DNA of 40,020 nucleotides from Alloyangia mangrovi (GCF_002300555.2 NZ_NTHN02000055.1:1-40020), one strand, 5' to 3'. Positions 16,585 to 25,331 are shown, counted from the first letter of the stretch. Translations and numbers: made by a program. Notes: generated by a model not told the origin, from the letters alone.

Positions 16585-18561
16585 ATGAAAGACAGCACCA
16601 GCCCGCGCCAGCCCGACCGCCCCTGGCTGATCCGCACCTATGCCGGTCATTCGACCGCCAGCGCGTCGAACGCGCTTTACCGGGCCAATCTCGCCAAGGG
16701 GCAGACGGGGCTGTCGGTGGCCTTCGATCTGCCCACCCAGACCGGCTATGACAGCGACCACGTGCTCGCACGCGGCGAGGTCGGCAAGGTCGGCGTGCCG
16801 GTCTGCCATCTCGGCGACATGCGCGCTCTCTTCGAGCAGATCCCGCTCGAGCAAATGAACACCTCGATGACAATCAACGCCACCGCCCCCTGGCTGCTGG
16901 CGCTCTATATCGCGGTGGCCGAGGAACAGGGCGCAGAGATCACCCAGCTTCAGGGCACGGTGCAGAACGACCTGATCAAGGAATATCTCAGCCGCGGCAC
17001 CTATATCTGCCCGCCGAAACCCTCGCTGAAGATGATCGGGGACGTGGCCGAGTACTGCTACACCCATGTGCCCAAGTGGAACCCGATGAACGTCTGCTCC
17101 TATCACCTGCAGGAGGCGGGCGCGACGCCGGAGCAGGAACTGGCCTTTGCCCTCGCCACAGCCTGCGCGGTGCTGGACGAGTTGAAACCGCGGGTCGCGA
17201 CCGAGGATTTCCCGGCGCTCTGCGGGCGCATCAGCTTTTTCGTCAATGCGGGCATCCGTTTTGTCACCGAACTGTGCAAGATGCGCGCCTTCGTCGATCT
17301 TTGGGACGAAATCCTGCAGGAGCGCTACGGAGTCGCCGATCCGAAATACCGGCGCTTCCGCTATGGCGTGCAGGTCAACAGCCTCGGGCTGACCGAACAG
17401 CAGCCGGAAAACAACGTCTACCGCATTCTTATCGAAATGCTGGCGGTCACCCTGTCGAAGAAAGCCCGGGCCCGCGCCGTGCAATTGCCCGCCTGGAACG
17501 AGGCGCTCGGCCTGCCCCGCCCCTGGGACCAGCAATGGTCCATGCGAATGCAGCAGATCCTGGCCTATGAGACCGACCTTCTCGAATTCGACGATCTCTT
17601 CGACGGAAATCCCGCGGTCGACCGAAAGGTCGAGGAGCTGAAGGAAGGCGCGCGGGCGGAACTGGCAAATATTGCCTCCATGGGTGGAGCCATCGGCGCC
17701 ATAGACTATATGAAGGCGCGGCTCGTCGACGCCAATGCCGATCGGCTCGGACGTATCGAGCGCAATGAGACCACCGTGGTGGGTGTCAATCGCTGGACAC
17801 AAGCCGAGCCTTCTCCGCTGGTCGGCGAGGACGGTGGAATCATGCTGGTGGATCCCGCGGTCGAAAACGAACAAATCGCCCGGCTCGTCGACTGGCGCGC
17901 CGCGCGCGATGCCCGTACCGTGACCGCGGCCCTCGCCCAATTACGCCGCGCCGCCTCGGCAGGGGAAAACATCATGCCCGCCTCGATCGCCTGCGCAAAG
18001 GCCGGGGTCACGACCGGCGAATGGGCCGGGGAAATGCGCGGCGTGCACGGCGAGTATCGCGGCCCTACCGGCGTCGCCAAGGCTGTCTCCAACCGTACGG
18101 AGGGGCTCGAGGACCTGCGCGCTGCCGTGGATGCGGTCAGCGACCGGCTGGGCGCCCGCCTGCGCTTTCTCGTCGGGAAACCCGGTCTTGACGGCCATTC
18201 CAACGGCGCCGAACAGATCGCCTTCCGGGCGCGCGATTGTGGGATGGAGATCGACTATGACGGAATTCGGCTCACCCCGGAACAGATTGTTTCGCAAGCC
18301 CGCAATGGCGCGCATGTCATAGGGCTTTCCATTCTTTCGGGTAGTCACATTCCCTTGATTGCCGATATTCTGCAGAGGCTGCGCGCCGAAGGGCTCTCGC
18401 ATATCCCGGTTGTGGTCGGCGGCATCATCCCCGACGAAGACGCTAAGCAACTCATGGCCTGCGGCGTGGCACGGGTCTATACGCCCAAAGACTTTGAGCT
18501 TAACAAGATAATGCGAGACATCATCACCCTCGCGGACCCGGAGTGCGTTGCCGCGCAATAG
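16585..18561 (+). CDS. ecm: Ethylmalonyl-CoA mutase (adenosylcobalamin-dependent)
   Basis: 658 aa; the ATG at 16585 follows GAGGGAGG. Converts (2R)-ethylmalonyl-CoA to methylsuccinyl-CoA with coenzyme B12. The N-terminal TIM barrel carries PWLIRTYAGHSTASASNALYR (cut short here), VAFDLPTQTGYDSDH and MNTSMTINATAPWLLALY. The C-terminal cobalamin domain has the axial-ligand motif DGHSNGAEQ (His about residue 538), SILSGSH and VVVGGIIP. The single-chain length of ~660 aa and the N-terminus fit Ecm better than methylmalonyl-CoA mutase, and the divergent ccr neighbour supports this. G+C falls toward the 3' end. A hairpin at 18592-18633 follows. Confidence 0.96.
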   Translation: MKDSTSPRQPDRPWLIRTYAGHSTASASNALYRANLAKGQTGLSVAFDLPTQTGYDSDHVLARGEVGKVGVPVCHLGDMRALFEQIPLEQMNTSMTINATAPWLLALYIAVAEEQGAEITQLQGTVQNDLIKEYLSRGTYICPPKPSLKMIGDVAEYCYTHVPKWNPMNVCSYHLQEAGATPEQELAFALATACAVLDELKPRVATEDFPALCGRISFFVNAGIRFVTELCKMRAFVDLWDEILQERYGVADPKYRRFRYGVQVNSLGLTEQQPENNVYRILIEMLAVTLSKKARARAVQLPAWNEALGLPRPWDQQWSMRMQQILAYETDLLEFDDLFDGNPAVDRKVEELKEGARAELANIASMGGAIGAIDYMKARLVDANADRLGRIERNETTVVGVNRWTQAEPSPLVGEDGGIMLVDPAVENEQIARLVDWRAARDARTVTAALAQLRRAASAGENIMPASIACAKAGVTTGEWAGEMRGVHGEYRGPTGVAKAVSNRTEGLEDLRAAVDAVSDRLGARLRFLVGKPGLDGHSNGAEQIAFRARDCGMEIDYDGIRLTPEQIVSQARNGAHVIGLSILSGSHIPLIADILQRLRAEGLSHIPVVVGGIIPDEDAKQLMACGVARVYTPKDFELNKIMRDIITLADPECVAAQ

Positions 18562-18591
18562 GGTGATATCCCGTACAGCAAGAGCAAAAAG

Positions 18592-18633
18592 AACAGGCCG
18601 CTCACGATGATTGTGAGTGGTCAACAGCCTGTT
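18592..18633. terminator. Inverted repeat downstream of ecm
   Basis: The outer arms AACAGGC (18592-18598) and GCCTGTT (18627-18633) are perfect; inner arms CGCTCAC and GTGAGTG pair with one mismatch. It is followed by TATACAAAATC, not a clean T run. It may end ecm mRNA or act as an operator for the gene at 18722. Confidence 0.5.
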
Positions 18634-18649
18634 TATACAAAATCTAGAA

Positions 18650-18693
18650 TTGACACAAAGCCTGCTCTTGCGGAATAGCTCCGATTGGCCAAT
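18650..18693 (+). promoter_or_regulatory. Candidate promoter and palindrome before H-NS-like gene
   Basis: TTGACA at 18650-18655, followed after 17 bp by GAATAG, makes a reasonable sigma-70 promoter. The perfect palindrome ATTGGCCAAT (18684-18693), with a further ATTGGCA just after it, lies between the promoter and the start and could be a regulator or self-binding site. Judged by eye only. Confidence 0.45.
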
Positions 18694-18721
18694 TTTATTG
18701 GCATAGAAAACGGAGACGATC

Positions 18722-19033
18722 GTGAATATTGACCTTGATACCCTGTCCAAAGACGAGTTGAAGCAGCTAAAGGCCGACGTGGATAAAGCTCTGGCAACGA
18801 TAGACGCGCGCCGCAAGGCGGAAGCAAAGCGCGCAGCAGAGCAAGTCGCCAAGGAATTCGGATACTCGTTGGACGAAATCATCGCCGCTGGCGGCACCAA
18901 AGGCTCCAAAGGCGCCCCGAAATACGCTAACCCGTCCGATCCGGCACAGACCTGGACCGGTCGTGGCCGCAAACCGAACTGGGTGATCGAAGCGCTTGAC
19001 GAGGGCAAATCGCTCGAAGACCTCGCGCTCTGA
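18722..19033 (+). CDS. H-NS family histone-like nucleoid protein (HvrA/H-NS type)
   Basis: 103 aa with a GTG start (18722) after CGGAGA. The N-terminal helix ([43 protein letters not shown]) is the oligomerisation coiled coil, given here only in outline. The C-terminal DNA-binding motif is [20 protein letters not shown], the hallmark of H-NS/StpA/HvrA proteins that bind AT-rich DNA minor grooves. In Rhodobacter the relatives HvrA and Spb modulate photosynthesis and nitrogen genes. Here the gene overlaps deoD by one base (TGATG), an unexpected partner. Its own upstream region is AT-rich, so self-repression is plausible. Confidence 0.93.
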   Translation: MNIDLDTLSKDELKQLKADVDKALATIDARRKAEAKRAAEQVAKEFGYSLDEIIAAGGTKGSKGAPKYANPSDPAQTWTGRGRKPNWVIEALDEGKSLEDLAL

Positions 19034-19737
19034 TGACCGTCCATATCGGAGCAAAGCCCGGCGATATCGCCGAAACGGTTCTGATGCCCGGTGATCCGCT
19101 TCGCGCGAAATGGGTGGCGGAAACGTTTCTGGAAAACGCGGAATGCGTCAACCAGGTGCGTGGCATGTACGGCTTCACCGGCTCCTGGAAGGGGAACCGG
19201 GTCTCCGTACATGGCTCCGGCATGGGGATGCCCAGCCTGTCCATCTACGCCAACGAACTGATCCGGGACTACGGGGCGAAGACCCTGATCCGGATCGGCT
19301 CCTGCGGCGCGATGCAGCACAGCGTCTCGGTGCGGGATGTCATCCTTGCGATGACCGCCAGCAGCCTGTCGACGCCGTCCCGCGGCATCTTCCGAGAGGT
19401 GAACTTCGCGCCCTGCGCCGATTTCGCCCTGCTGCGCGCCGCCGCGGATGCCGCCGCGCGCGTCGGGACTAAAACCCATGTGGGCGGGATCTATTCCGCC
19501 GACGTGTTCTACGATGAACGCCCCGATCTGACCGAGATCATGACCCGCCACGGCATCCTCGGCGTCGAGATGGAAGCGGCCGAGCTCTACAACCTCGCCG
19601 CGCGCCACGGCGTGCGCGCGCTCGCGGTGCTCACTGTCTCAGACCACCTCCTCACCCATGAGGCCCTGCCGGCAGAAGACCGCCAGAGCTCCTTTGCCGA
19701 GATGGTCGAGATCGCGCTCGAGGCGGCTTTCGCCTGA
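19033..19737 (+). CDS. deoD: Purine nucleoside phosphorylase, DeoD type
   Basis: 234 aa, the standard length for the hexameric bacterial class. Cleaves purine (deoxy)nucleosides with phosphate to base and (deoxy)ribose-1-phosphate for salvage. It shows [45 protein letters not shown] with the phosphate site, IRIGSCGAM, then [10 protein letters not shown] and the catalytic Asp in [10 protein letters not shown]. The ATG shares a base with the H-NS-like stop, so the two are translated together. A strong hairpin terminator follows at 19742-19772. Confidence 0.97.
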   Translation: MTVHIGAKPGDIAETVLMPGDPLRAKWVAETFLENAECVNQVRGMYGFTGSWKGNRVSVHGSGMGMPSLSIYANELIRDYGAKTLIRIGSCGAMQHSVSVRDVILAMTASSLSTPSRGIFREVNFAPCADFALLRAAADAAARVGTKTHVGGIYSADVFYDERPDLTEIMTRHGILGVEMEAAELYNLAARHGVRALAVLTVSDHLLTHEALPAEDRQSSFAEMVEIALEAAFA

Positions 19738-19741
19738 GGGT

Positions 19742-19772
19742 CGGGCGGGACGCAGCTCCCGCCCGCCTTTTC
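19742..19772 (+). terminator. Rho-independent terminator after deoD
   Basis: A perfect 9-bp stem CGGGCGGGA/TCCCGCCCG (19742-19750 with 19757-19765), loop CGCAGC, followed by CCTTTTCTT. It lies 5 bp after the deoD stop and may also serve the convergent DUF1989 gene. Confidence 0.85.
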
Positions 19773-19823
19773 TTCCCAGCCTTTGCGGCCAGCCTTTCCC
19801 GCCAGTCCGGCCCGCGTGCCCGC

Positions 19824-20685
19824 TCACATGCCGTGGCTGCGGTCGTATCCGTTGCGCGCGGGCGGCTGCCAGCCCTGCAGCGCCGCCTCGGGCACCCTCA
19901 GGATGTCCACCTCCAGCGGCGCGCAGCGCGCCGTGTCCGAGCTGTGCTCGCTGGCGCAGTCGCCCCCCCGGGCAGGCACTCAGCGCGCCCAGCAGGTCGA
20001 TCTCGGCAAAGAAGGTCAGCGCATCGCCGGGGCGCACCGGGCTCGCCTTCATGAAATACTGGCCGGTGTCTCGGGTGAAGCCGGTGCACATGAAGACGTT
20101 CAGCACGTCATGCACCTCGCGCGCCGCCGCCTCGGCCGTGAGCCCCGCCTCCGCCGCCAGCGCTCGCGTCAGGTTGGAATGGCAGCAATGGTGATACTGC
20201 GCGCCGCCGCTCAGCAGGTGGTGCGTGTGCGGATCGCAGCGCGTGCCGATGACGTCATGCACCGAGCCGCCATATTCATCGATGCCGTACCAGCCGAGGC
20301 TGTCCTCGACGATGGTCGCCATGGGGCGCAGGAAGGGAAAGCTCGACCACATGCGCTCCCCCTCCGTCAGATGCGTGCCGTGCAGCGCCCGCGTCTTGCC
20401 GGAATAGAAGCGCTCCGAGAGGTCCTGGGCGTTCCACAGATTGAGATCGCCGACCTGTGGCGCCTCGACGCTGCGGATGCGGAAGAAGCCGCCCGCGGGC
20501 ACGCGGAAGGCGCAGGCCTCGCGCGGCGCGGCGACCACGGTCTCGACCAGCTCCGCCTGCGCCAGCGCGGCACGGTAGAGCGCCATGTCCGGCGCGGGCA
20601 GCGTCTCGTTCGGGTAGCAGATCACCGGGGCCACGGCGCGGCGGGCCTCGGCGTCCTTCGGCGGGACGATGGGGGTCTCGGTCAT
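19824..20685 (-). pseudogene. DUF1989 / urea carboxylase-associated family protein, frameshifted at a 7-C run
   Basis: The frame from 20685 reads MTETPIVPPKDAEARRAV and continues with VPAGGFFRIRSVEAPQVGDLNLWNAQDLSERFYSG (in part), a His/Cys-rich block CDPHTHHLLSGGAQYHHCCH and DVLNVFMCTGFTRDTGQYF, all DUF1989-like. It breaks in the run 19963-19969 (seven Cs; seven Gs on the coding strand). Dropping one base gives SACPGGDCASEHSSD...LEVDILRVPEAALQGW and a natural stop at 19824, about 286 aa in all. Members are linked to urea or amino-group metabolism, but the reaction is not established. The His/Cys residues suggest a metal site. I think the gene is intact and the extra base an error. Confidence 0.85.
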
Positions 20686-20747
20686 CTTGCGGTTCCTGTT
20701 TGCAGCCAGAAGACCCGCCGCCCGAGCAAGGCGCAACCCCGCCGCTT

Positions 20748-20804
20748 CTTCTAGGTGCAAATATCCCGGGGGAGTCCCCGAAAGGGGACGGGGGCAGAGC
20801 CCCC
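20748..20804 (+). repeat. Hairpin-rich intergenic repeat, copy 5
   Basis: CTTCTAGGTGCAAATATCCC (20748-20767) is followed by a G run and the hairpins GTCCCC/GGGGAC (20774-20789) and GGGGGC/GCCCCC (20790-20804). It lies between two minus-strand genes, upstream of the DUF1989 gene and downstream of the small zinc-ribbon gene. Confidence 0.75.
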
Positions 20805-20853
20805 TCCGGCGCCCACGCGCCGCGCGGGGCTCCTGCCCCAGCGCGCATCGGCG

Positions 20854-21051
20854 TCAGCTCTTCGGACGCAGGCAGATGACGGGGGTTTCGCCGCGCGGCC
20901 CCGTGGTGGTGGCGCCGCAGTGCACGCAGGTCCAGCTGCTCTCTCCGGCGCCGCGGCACTCGCGCCAGCGGCAGCTGCGGGTATCGCCGTGCCGGTAGTT
21001 GAAAACCAGCAGCAGGATCATCGCAACGACAAAGACCCCCGCGAAAATCAC
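20854..21051 (-). CDS. Small membrane-anchored protein with Cys-rich (zinc-ribbon-like) tail
   Basis: 65 aa from a GTG at 21051; an in-frame ATG ten codons later is an alternative. One hydrophobic helix (IFAGVFVVAMILLLVFNY) is followed by CRWRECRGAGESSWTCVHCG, with four Cys arranged as two pairs, and then ICLRP. Small rhodobacterial proteins with a CRWRR...YRCxxCG block are familiar to me as uncharacterised, which supports a real gene. The tail would face the cytoplasm or periplasm depending on topology. Function unknown. Confidence 0.6.
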   Translation of the reverse strand: MIFAGVFVVAMILLLVFNYRHGDTRSCRWRECRGAGESSWTCVHCGATTTGPRGETPVICLRPKS

Positions 21052-21134
21052 CGGGGGCCTCGATTGGTCAGTCTTGATTGGCAGGCAGCGCGCATGGCCT
21101 AAACCTTAGCGGGCCGCGCGACCGGCAACCACCC

Positions 21135-21296
21135 TCAGGCGGCGCGGTAATAGTCCAGCGTGCCCAGATCGGCGGTCACATCCTTGTGCGCGACATGCAC
21201 GAGCACGGGCTCGGGCTGGTAGTAGGCGAAGGCCTGCTCGAGCGCGTCGAGGGCTTCACGGGCGGTGGTCTCGGTCTTTGCAGCGGTGCTGGTCAT
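21135..21296 (-). CDS. 53-aa conserved-looking small protein
   Basis: The ATG at 21296 is preceded by AAGGA at normal distance. The product starts MTSTAAKTETTAREALDALE, continues QAFAYYQPEPVLVHVAHKD and ends DLGTLDYYRAA. The helix followed by a Tyr/Pro-rich segment is not a random high-GC frame, and codon use matches neighbours. I do not recognise a domain. It is easily missed because of its length. Confidence 0.6.
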   Translation of the reverse strand: MTSTAAKTETTAREALDALEQAFAYYQPEPVLVHVAHKDVTADLGTLDYYRAA

Positions 21297-21429
21297 AGCG
21301 TCTATCCTTGATCTCTCGATCTCCTCCCGTCCGCTTCCCTACATAGGGCTTCGCGCATTGCGGCACACCCGCCGATGCTGCAACGACGCTCTGCGCTGAG
21401 CGCAACGGTACACAGGGAGACCGGACATG

Positions 21430-21462
21430 AAAAAACGCCGCGCCCTTTCGGGCACGGCGTTT
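21430..21462 (-). terminator. Rho-independent terminator of the sdh operon
   Basis: On the minus strand this reads AAACGCCGTGCCC, loop GAAA, GGGCGCGGCGTTT and a run of Ts (21435-21430). The 13-bp stem has a single G-T wobble. It lies about 20 bp after the sdhB stop and is the best terminator in the window. Confidence 0.93.
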
Positions 21463-21484
21463 CGGGATCGCGCAGCGCTCTGGA

Positions 21485-22264
21485 TCAGACGTGCCGGTTG
21501 AGCATCATCTTCTTGATCTCGGAGATCGCCTTGGCCGGGTTCAGACCCTTCGGGCAGGTCTTGGCGCAGTTCATGATCGTGTGGCAGCGATAGAGCTTGA
21601 ACGGGTCCTCGAGGTTGTCGAGGCGCTCGCCGGTGGCTTCGTCGCGGCTGTCGATGATCCAGCGGTAGGCATGCAGCAGCGCCGCCGGGCCGAGGTAGCG
21701 GTCGGAGTTCCACCAGTAGCTCGGGCAGGCGGTCGAGCACGAGGCGCACATGACGCACTCGTAAAGACCGTCGAGCTTCTTGCGGTCCTCGATGGACTGC
21801 CGCCACTCTTTCTGGGGACGGTTGGTCTTGGTCTCGAGCCAGGGCATGATCGAGGCGTGCTGCGCGTAGAAATGCGTCAGGTCGGGGATCAGGTCCTTGA
21901 CCACCGGCATGTGCGGCAGCGGGTAGATCTTCACGTCGCCCTTCACCTCGTCGAGACCGTAGATGCAGGCCAGCGTGTTGATCCCGTCGATGTTCATCGC
22001 GCAGGAGCCGCAGATGCCTTCGCGGCAGGAGCGGCGGAAGGTCAGCGTCGGATCGATCTCGTTCTTGATCTTGATCAGCGCGTCCAGGACCATCGGACCG
22101 CATTTGTCCATGTCGAGGAAGTAGGTGTCGACCCGCGGGTTCTCACCGTCATCGGGGTTCCAGCGGTAGATCTTGAACGCCCGCACGTTGGTCGCGCCCT
22201 CGGGCTTCGGCCAGGTCTTGCCGGTGCGGATCTTGGAGTTCTTGGGAAGTGTGAATTGAACCAT
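21485..22264 (-). CDS. sdhB: Succinate dehydrogenase iron-sulfur subunit
   Basis: 259 aa. Carries electrons from the flavin of SdhA to ubiquinone through three Fe-S clusters. The 2Fe-2S ligands are in [16 protein letters not shown] with a later Cys in NTLACIYG. The 4Fe-4S and 3Fe-4S ligands are in [16 protein letters not shown] and [17 protein letters not shown]. It is the last gene of the sdhC-sdhD-sdhA-lipoprotein-sdhB operon and is followed directly by a strong terminator. Length and order of motifs are normal. Confidence 0.98.
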   Translation of the reverse strand: MVQFTLPKNSKIRTGKTWPKPEGATNVRAFKIYRWNPDDGENPRVDTYFLDMDKCGPMVLDALIKIKNEIDPTLTFRRSCREGICGSCAMNIDGINTLACIYGLDEVKGDVKIYPLPHMPVVKDLIPDLTHFYAQHASIMPWLETKTNRPQKEWRQSIEDRKKLDGLYECVMCASCSTACPSYWWNSDRYLGPAALLHAYRWIIDSRDEATGERLDNLEDPFKLYRCHTIMNCAKTCPKGLNPAKAISEIKKMMLNRHV

Positions 22265-22273
22265 GTCGCTCTC

Positions 22274-22582
22274 CTATCGGATGAGGGCCGGCAGCCCTTC
22301 GGCTGCCAGGCAGGTCAGTGTCTCGGGCTTCGAGACGATGTCGGAAACCACCTCGACGGTGCTCGCGGTCGGCCCGGTGACGCTGTCGGCGGCCAGCGCG
22401 TAGATTTGCGTGGACGACGCATTGTCGATCACGCAATCCAGCGCCGGCTCCACCGGCAGGCCGGGGTACTTGTCGGCCACGACGCGGGCGACCGTGGATT
22501 TCGCGGCCTGCCGCGCAATCTGGTCCTGCGTCTGGACCGAACAGGCCGCCAGCACGAGTACGAGGCCAAGGGCAACGCGCAT
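22274..22582 (-). CDS. Small lipoprotein encoded between sdhA and sdhB
   Basis: 102 aa. The N-terminus [19 protein letters not shown] is a lipoprotein signal with lipobox LAAC, so the mature protein (~89 aa) should be anchored in a membrane facing the periplasm. Two further Cys (LDCVID, TLTCLAAEG) could form a disulfide. Its ATG overlaps the sdhA stop (TGATG), so it is co-translated with succinate dehydrogenase. I know of no function; a periplasmic partner or assembly role is speculative. Confidence 0.85.
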   Translation of the reverse strand: MRVALGLVLVLAACSVQTQDQIARQAAKSTVARVVADKYPGLPVEPALDCVIDNASSTQIYALAADSVTGPTASTVEVVSDIVSKPETLTCLAAEGLPALIR

Positions 22583-24384
22583 CAGAACGTCCGTGCCTTC
22601 GGCGCGATCTTCTTCAGCGAGATGCCACCTTCGGCTTCGGTGGTCAGCGGGTCGACAACCACCGGACGGTAGCTGAGCTCGACCTTGTTGCCCTCGACGC
22701 GGCTGATCGTGTGCACACGCCAGTTCTCGTCGTCCCGGTTGGCAAAGTCCTCGTGCGCGTGGGCGCCGCGGCTCTCGTGGCGCGCCTCGGCGCCGACGAT
22801 GGTCGCGATGGCGTTCGGCATGAGGTTGGTCAGCTCGAGGCTTTCCATCAGGTCCGAGTTCCAGATCAGCGAGCGGTCCGTGACCTTGATGTCACCCATC
22901 TTGCCGGCGATCTCGGTCATCTTTTCCTTGCCTTCCTTCAGCGTCTCGGAGGCACGGAACACCGCGGCATCAGCCTGCATGGTACGCTGCATCTCGAGGC
23001 GCAGCTCGGCGGTCGGGATCGCCCCCGAGGCGTTGCGCACGCCGTCGAAACGGTCGAAGGCCTTGTCGATCTGCGATTTCGGCGCGGTCGGCACGGCACC
23101 CGCACGGTCGACCACCTCGCCGGCGCGGATCGCGGCGGCGCGACCGAAGACCACGAGGTCGATCAGCGAGTTGGACCCAAGGCGGTTCGCCCCGTGCACC
23201 GAGGCGCAGCCCGCCTCGCCCACGGCCATCAGGCCCGGAACGACGGCATTCTGGTTCTCGGCGGTCGGGTTCAGCACCTCGCCCCAGTAGTTCGTGGGAA
23301 TGCCGCCCATGTTGTAGTGCACAGTCGGCAGAACCGGGATCGGCTCCTTGGTCACGTCCACGCCGGCGAAGATCTTCGCGCTTTCGGAGATGCCCGGCAG
23401 ACGCTCGGCGAGCGCTTCCTTGGGCAGGTGCGAGAGGTTCAGGTGGATGTGATCACCGTGCTCGCCCACGCCGCGGCCTTCGCGGATTTCCATGGTCATG
23501 CAGCGCGAGACGTAGTCGCGGGGCGCGAGGTCCTTGTACTGGGGCGCGTAGCGCTCCATGAACCGCTCGCCGTCCTTGTTGGTCAGGTAGCCGCCTTCAC
23601 CGCGGGCACCCTCGGTGATCAGGCAGCCCGAGCCGTAGATGCCCGTCGGGTGGAACTGCACGAACTCCATGTCCTGCAGCGGCAGGCCCGCACGGGCCAC
23701 CATGCCGCCGCCGTCACCGGTGCAGGTGTGCGCCGAGGTGGCCGAGAAGTAGGCCCGGCCGTAGCCGCCGGTGGCCAGCACGACCATCTTGGCGTTGAAC
23801 ACGTGGAAGGTGCCGTCATCGAGCTTCCAGCACAGCACGCCCTTGCAGACGCCGTCTTCCATCAGCAGGTCGATGGCGAAGTATTCGATGTAGAACTCGG
23901 CGTTGTTCTTCAGCGACTGGCCATAGAGCGTGTGCAGGATCGCATGGCCGGTCCGGTCGGCCGCGGCGCAGGTGCGCTGCACGGCGGGGCCTTCACCGAA
24001 CTCGGTGGTGTGGCCGCCGAAGGGACGCTGGTAGATCTTGCCTTCCTCGGTGCGCGAGAACGGCACGCCGTAGTGCTCGAGCTCGTAGACCGCGGCGGGC
24101 GCGGACCGGGCGAGGTATTCCATGGCGTCGGTGTCGCCGAGCCAGTCGGAGCCCTTCACCGTGTCGTACATGTGCCACTGCCAGTTGTCCGGGCCCATGT
24201 TGGCCAGCGAGGCGGCAATGCCGCCCTGCGCCGCGACGGTGTGCGAGCGGGTGGGGAAAACCTTGGTCACGCAGGCGGTACGCAGGCCCTGCTCTGCCAT
24301 GCCGAGGGTGGCGCGCAGGCCGGCGCCGCCGGCCCCCACGACCACGACGTCATAGTCATGCGTCTCGTATTCGTATGCAGCCAT
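22582..24384 (-). CDS. sdhA: Succinate dehydrogenase flavoprotein subunit
   Basis: 600 aa, the normal length. Oxidises succinate to fumarate on the cytoplasmic face of the inner membrane. The FAD dinucleotide fold is [18 protein letters not shown], and the covalent FAD-His lies in [16 protein letters not shown]. Substrate-site blocks are [20 protein letters not shown] and [14 protein letters not shown], and the C-terminal [18 protein letters not shown] is typical. It overlaps the small lipoprotein gene by one base and follows sdhD by 15 bp. Confidence 0.98.
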   Translation of the reverse strand: MAAYEYETHDYDVVVVGAGGAGLRATLGMAEQGLRTACVTKVFPTRSHTVAAQGGIAASLANMGPDNWQWHMYDTVKGSDWLGDTDAMEYLARSAPAAVYELEHYGVPFSRTEEGKIYQRPFGGHTTEFGEGPAVQRTCAAADRTGHAILHTLYGQSLKNNAEFYIEYFAIDLLMEDGVCKGVLCWKLDDGTFHVFNAKMVVLATGGYGRAYFSATSAHTCTGDGGGMVARAGLPLQDMEFVQFHPTGIYGSGCLITEGARGEGGYLTNKDGERFMERYAPQYKDLAPRDYVSRCMTMEIREGRGVGEHGDHIHLNLSHLPKEALAERLPGISESAKIFAGVDVTKEPIPVLPTVHYNMGGIPTNYWGEVLNPTAENQNAVVPGLMAVGEAGCASVHGANRLGSNSLIDLVVFGRAAAIRAGEVVDRAGAVPTAPKSQIDKAFDRFDGVRNASGAIPTAELRLEMQRTMQADAAVFRASETLKEGKEKMTEIAGKMGDIKVTDRSLIWNSDLMESLELTNLMPNAIATIVGAEARHESRGAHAHEDFANRDDENWRVHTISRVEGNKVELSYRPVVVDPLTTEAEGGISLKKIAPKARTF

Positions 24385-24399
24385 CTTTCAGTCTTTCTC

Positions 24400-24771
24400 T
24401 CAGAGGGCGATCTTGGCGAGCGCGAAGAGGCCGGCGGCGGTCAGCGACCAGCACAGGCCGGCAACCAGCATGATCAGCAGCTTGCGCGTGGTGCCCGAGG
24501 TGTAATCCTCGAGCATGACGCGAGCACCTTTCTGGAAGTGCTGCAGGCCGACGACCAGCACGAGGCCGGTCAGGATCGCCACGAAGGGCTTCTGGAAGGT
24601 CGCCAGCGCGGCCTCGTAGCCGGAGCCGAGCGCGTTGCCGAAGATGAAGAGGAAGGTCGGAACCATGAAGGCGAGCGCGACGGCGCTGACGATCATGTGC
24701 CAGTGGTGTTCCGCGCCGGAATGGGCCGAGCCCTTGCCAACGGCGCGCTTGCGGTCGGTCAGATAACGCAT
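24400..24771 (-). CDS. sdhD: Succinate dehydrogenase membrane anchor subunit
   Basis: 123 aa from the ATG at 24771 (MRYLTDRKRAVGKGSAHSG). Three membrane helices. The heme/quinone region has HHWHMIVSAVALAFMVPTF. It matches the SdhD family by size, topology and operon place between sdhC and sdhA, as usual for this poorly conserved subunit. Confidence 0.93.
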   Translation of the reverse strand: MRYLTDRKRAVGKGSAHSGAEHHWHMIVSAVALAFMVPTFLFIFGNALGSGYEAALATFQKPFVAILTGLVLVVGLQHFQKGARVMLEDYTSGTTRKLLIMLVAGLCWSLTAAGLFALAKIAL

Positions 24772-24785
24772 GTCTGTCGCCTTCC

Positions 24786-25181
24786 TCAGATCCAGTAGAT
24801 GATCACGGTCAGGATGGTCAGAACCACCGAGCCGTAGACGCAGATCCAGCCGAGCTTCTCGGCGGTCGGAATGTCGAGCCCCTTGCCCGCGTCGAAGATC
24901 AGGTGCCGCAGACCCGCGAGGTAGTGGTACCAGATGCCCCAGAGCGAGAGGAACATCACGAGGTTGCCCACCCAGCTGGTGATCCACCATTCGGCGGTGG
25001 CGAAAGCCTCGGGCCCTGCGGCCAGGGCCAGCAGCCACCAGACGATGAGGAAGACCGCGACGATCATCGCGTTGCCGGTGATGCGGGTGAGGATGGAGCT
25101 CATGGAGGTGAGCTGCGGTCTGTAATACGGCCCGATCATGAAGGGGGAGAGCGGGCGCTGGATCCGGTTCTCTTCAGCCAT
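24786..25181 (-). CDS. sdhC: Succinate dehydrogenase cytochrome b556 subunit
   Basis: 131 aa; the first gene of the sdh operon. Three membrane helices bind heme b and ubiquinone together with SdhD. The family motifs are RPLSPFMIGPYYRPQLTSMSS (shown in part), ILTRITGNAM and the heme-ligand block WYHYLAGLRHLIFDAG. The usual His of SIxHRITG is Thr here, as in some alphaproteobacteria. About 120-150 bp upstream of the start lies a pair of GTGATCAC palindromes. Confidence 0.96.
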   Translation of the reverse strand: MAEENRIQRPLSPFMIGPYYRPQLTSMSSILTRITGNAMIVAVFLIVWWLLALAAGPEAFATAEWWITSWVGNLVMFLSLWGIWYHYLAGLRHLIFDAGKGLDIPTAEKLGWICVYGSVVLTILTVIIYWI

Positions 25182-25301
25182 GGCTTGTCCTTTTCGGTTC
25201 CCTTGTGGCCGGGTTCTAGCGCCTCTTGCCCCGCCCTGTCACGCGGCTGCGCGACGCCTGAGCGTGTTTTTTCCACTCAATTCCAAAAAATGATCGGATT
25301 A

Positions 25302-25331
25302 TGTGATCACACTTGAAAAAGCGTGATCACA
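25302..25331. promoter_or_regulatory. Twin GTGATCAC palindromes upstream of sdhC
   Basis: TGTGATCACA (25302-25311) and CGTGATCACA (25322-25331), with centres 20 bp apart and the A/T-rich spacer CTTGAAAAAG. They lie 121-150 bp before the sdhC start. An almost identical pair lies at the same distance before sucC (34034-34064). The spacing of about two helical turns suits two dimers of one repressor or activator. The regulator is unknown. Confidence 0.7.

Noticed and set aside
22711-24798. 695-codon plus-strand frame across sdhA and sdhD
   Set aside because: Antisense shadow of sdhA; the composition is typical of mirrored high-GC codons and no family is recognised.
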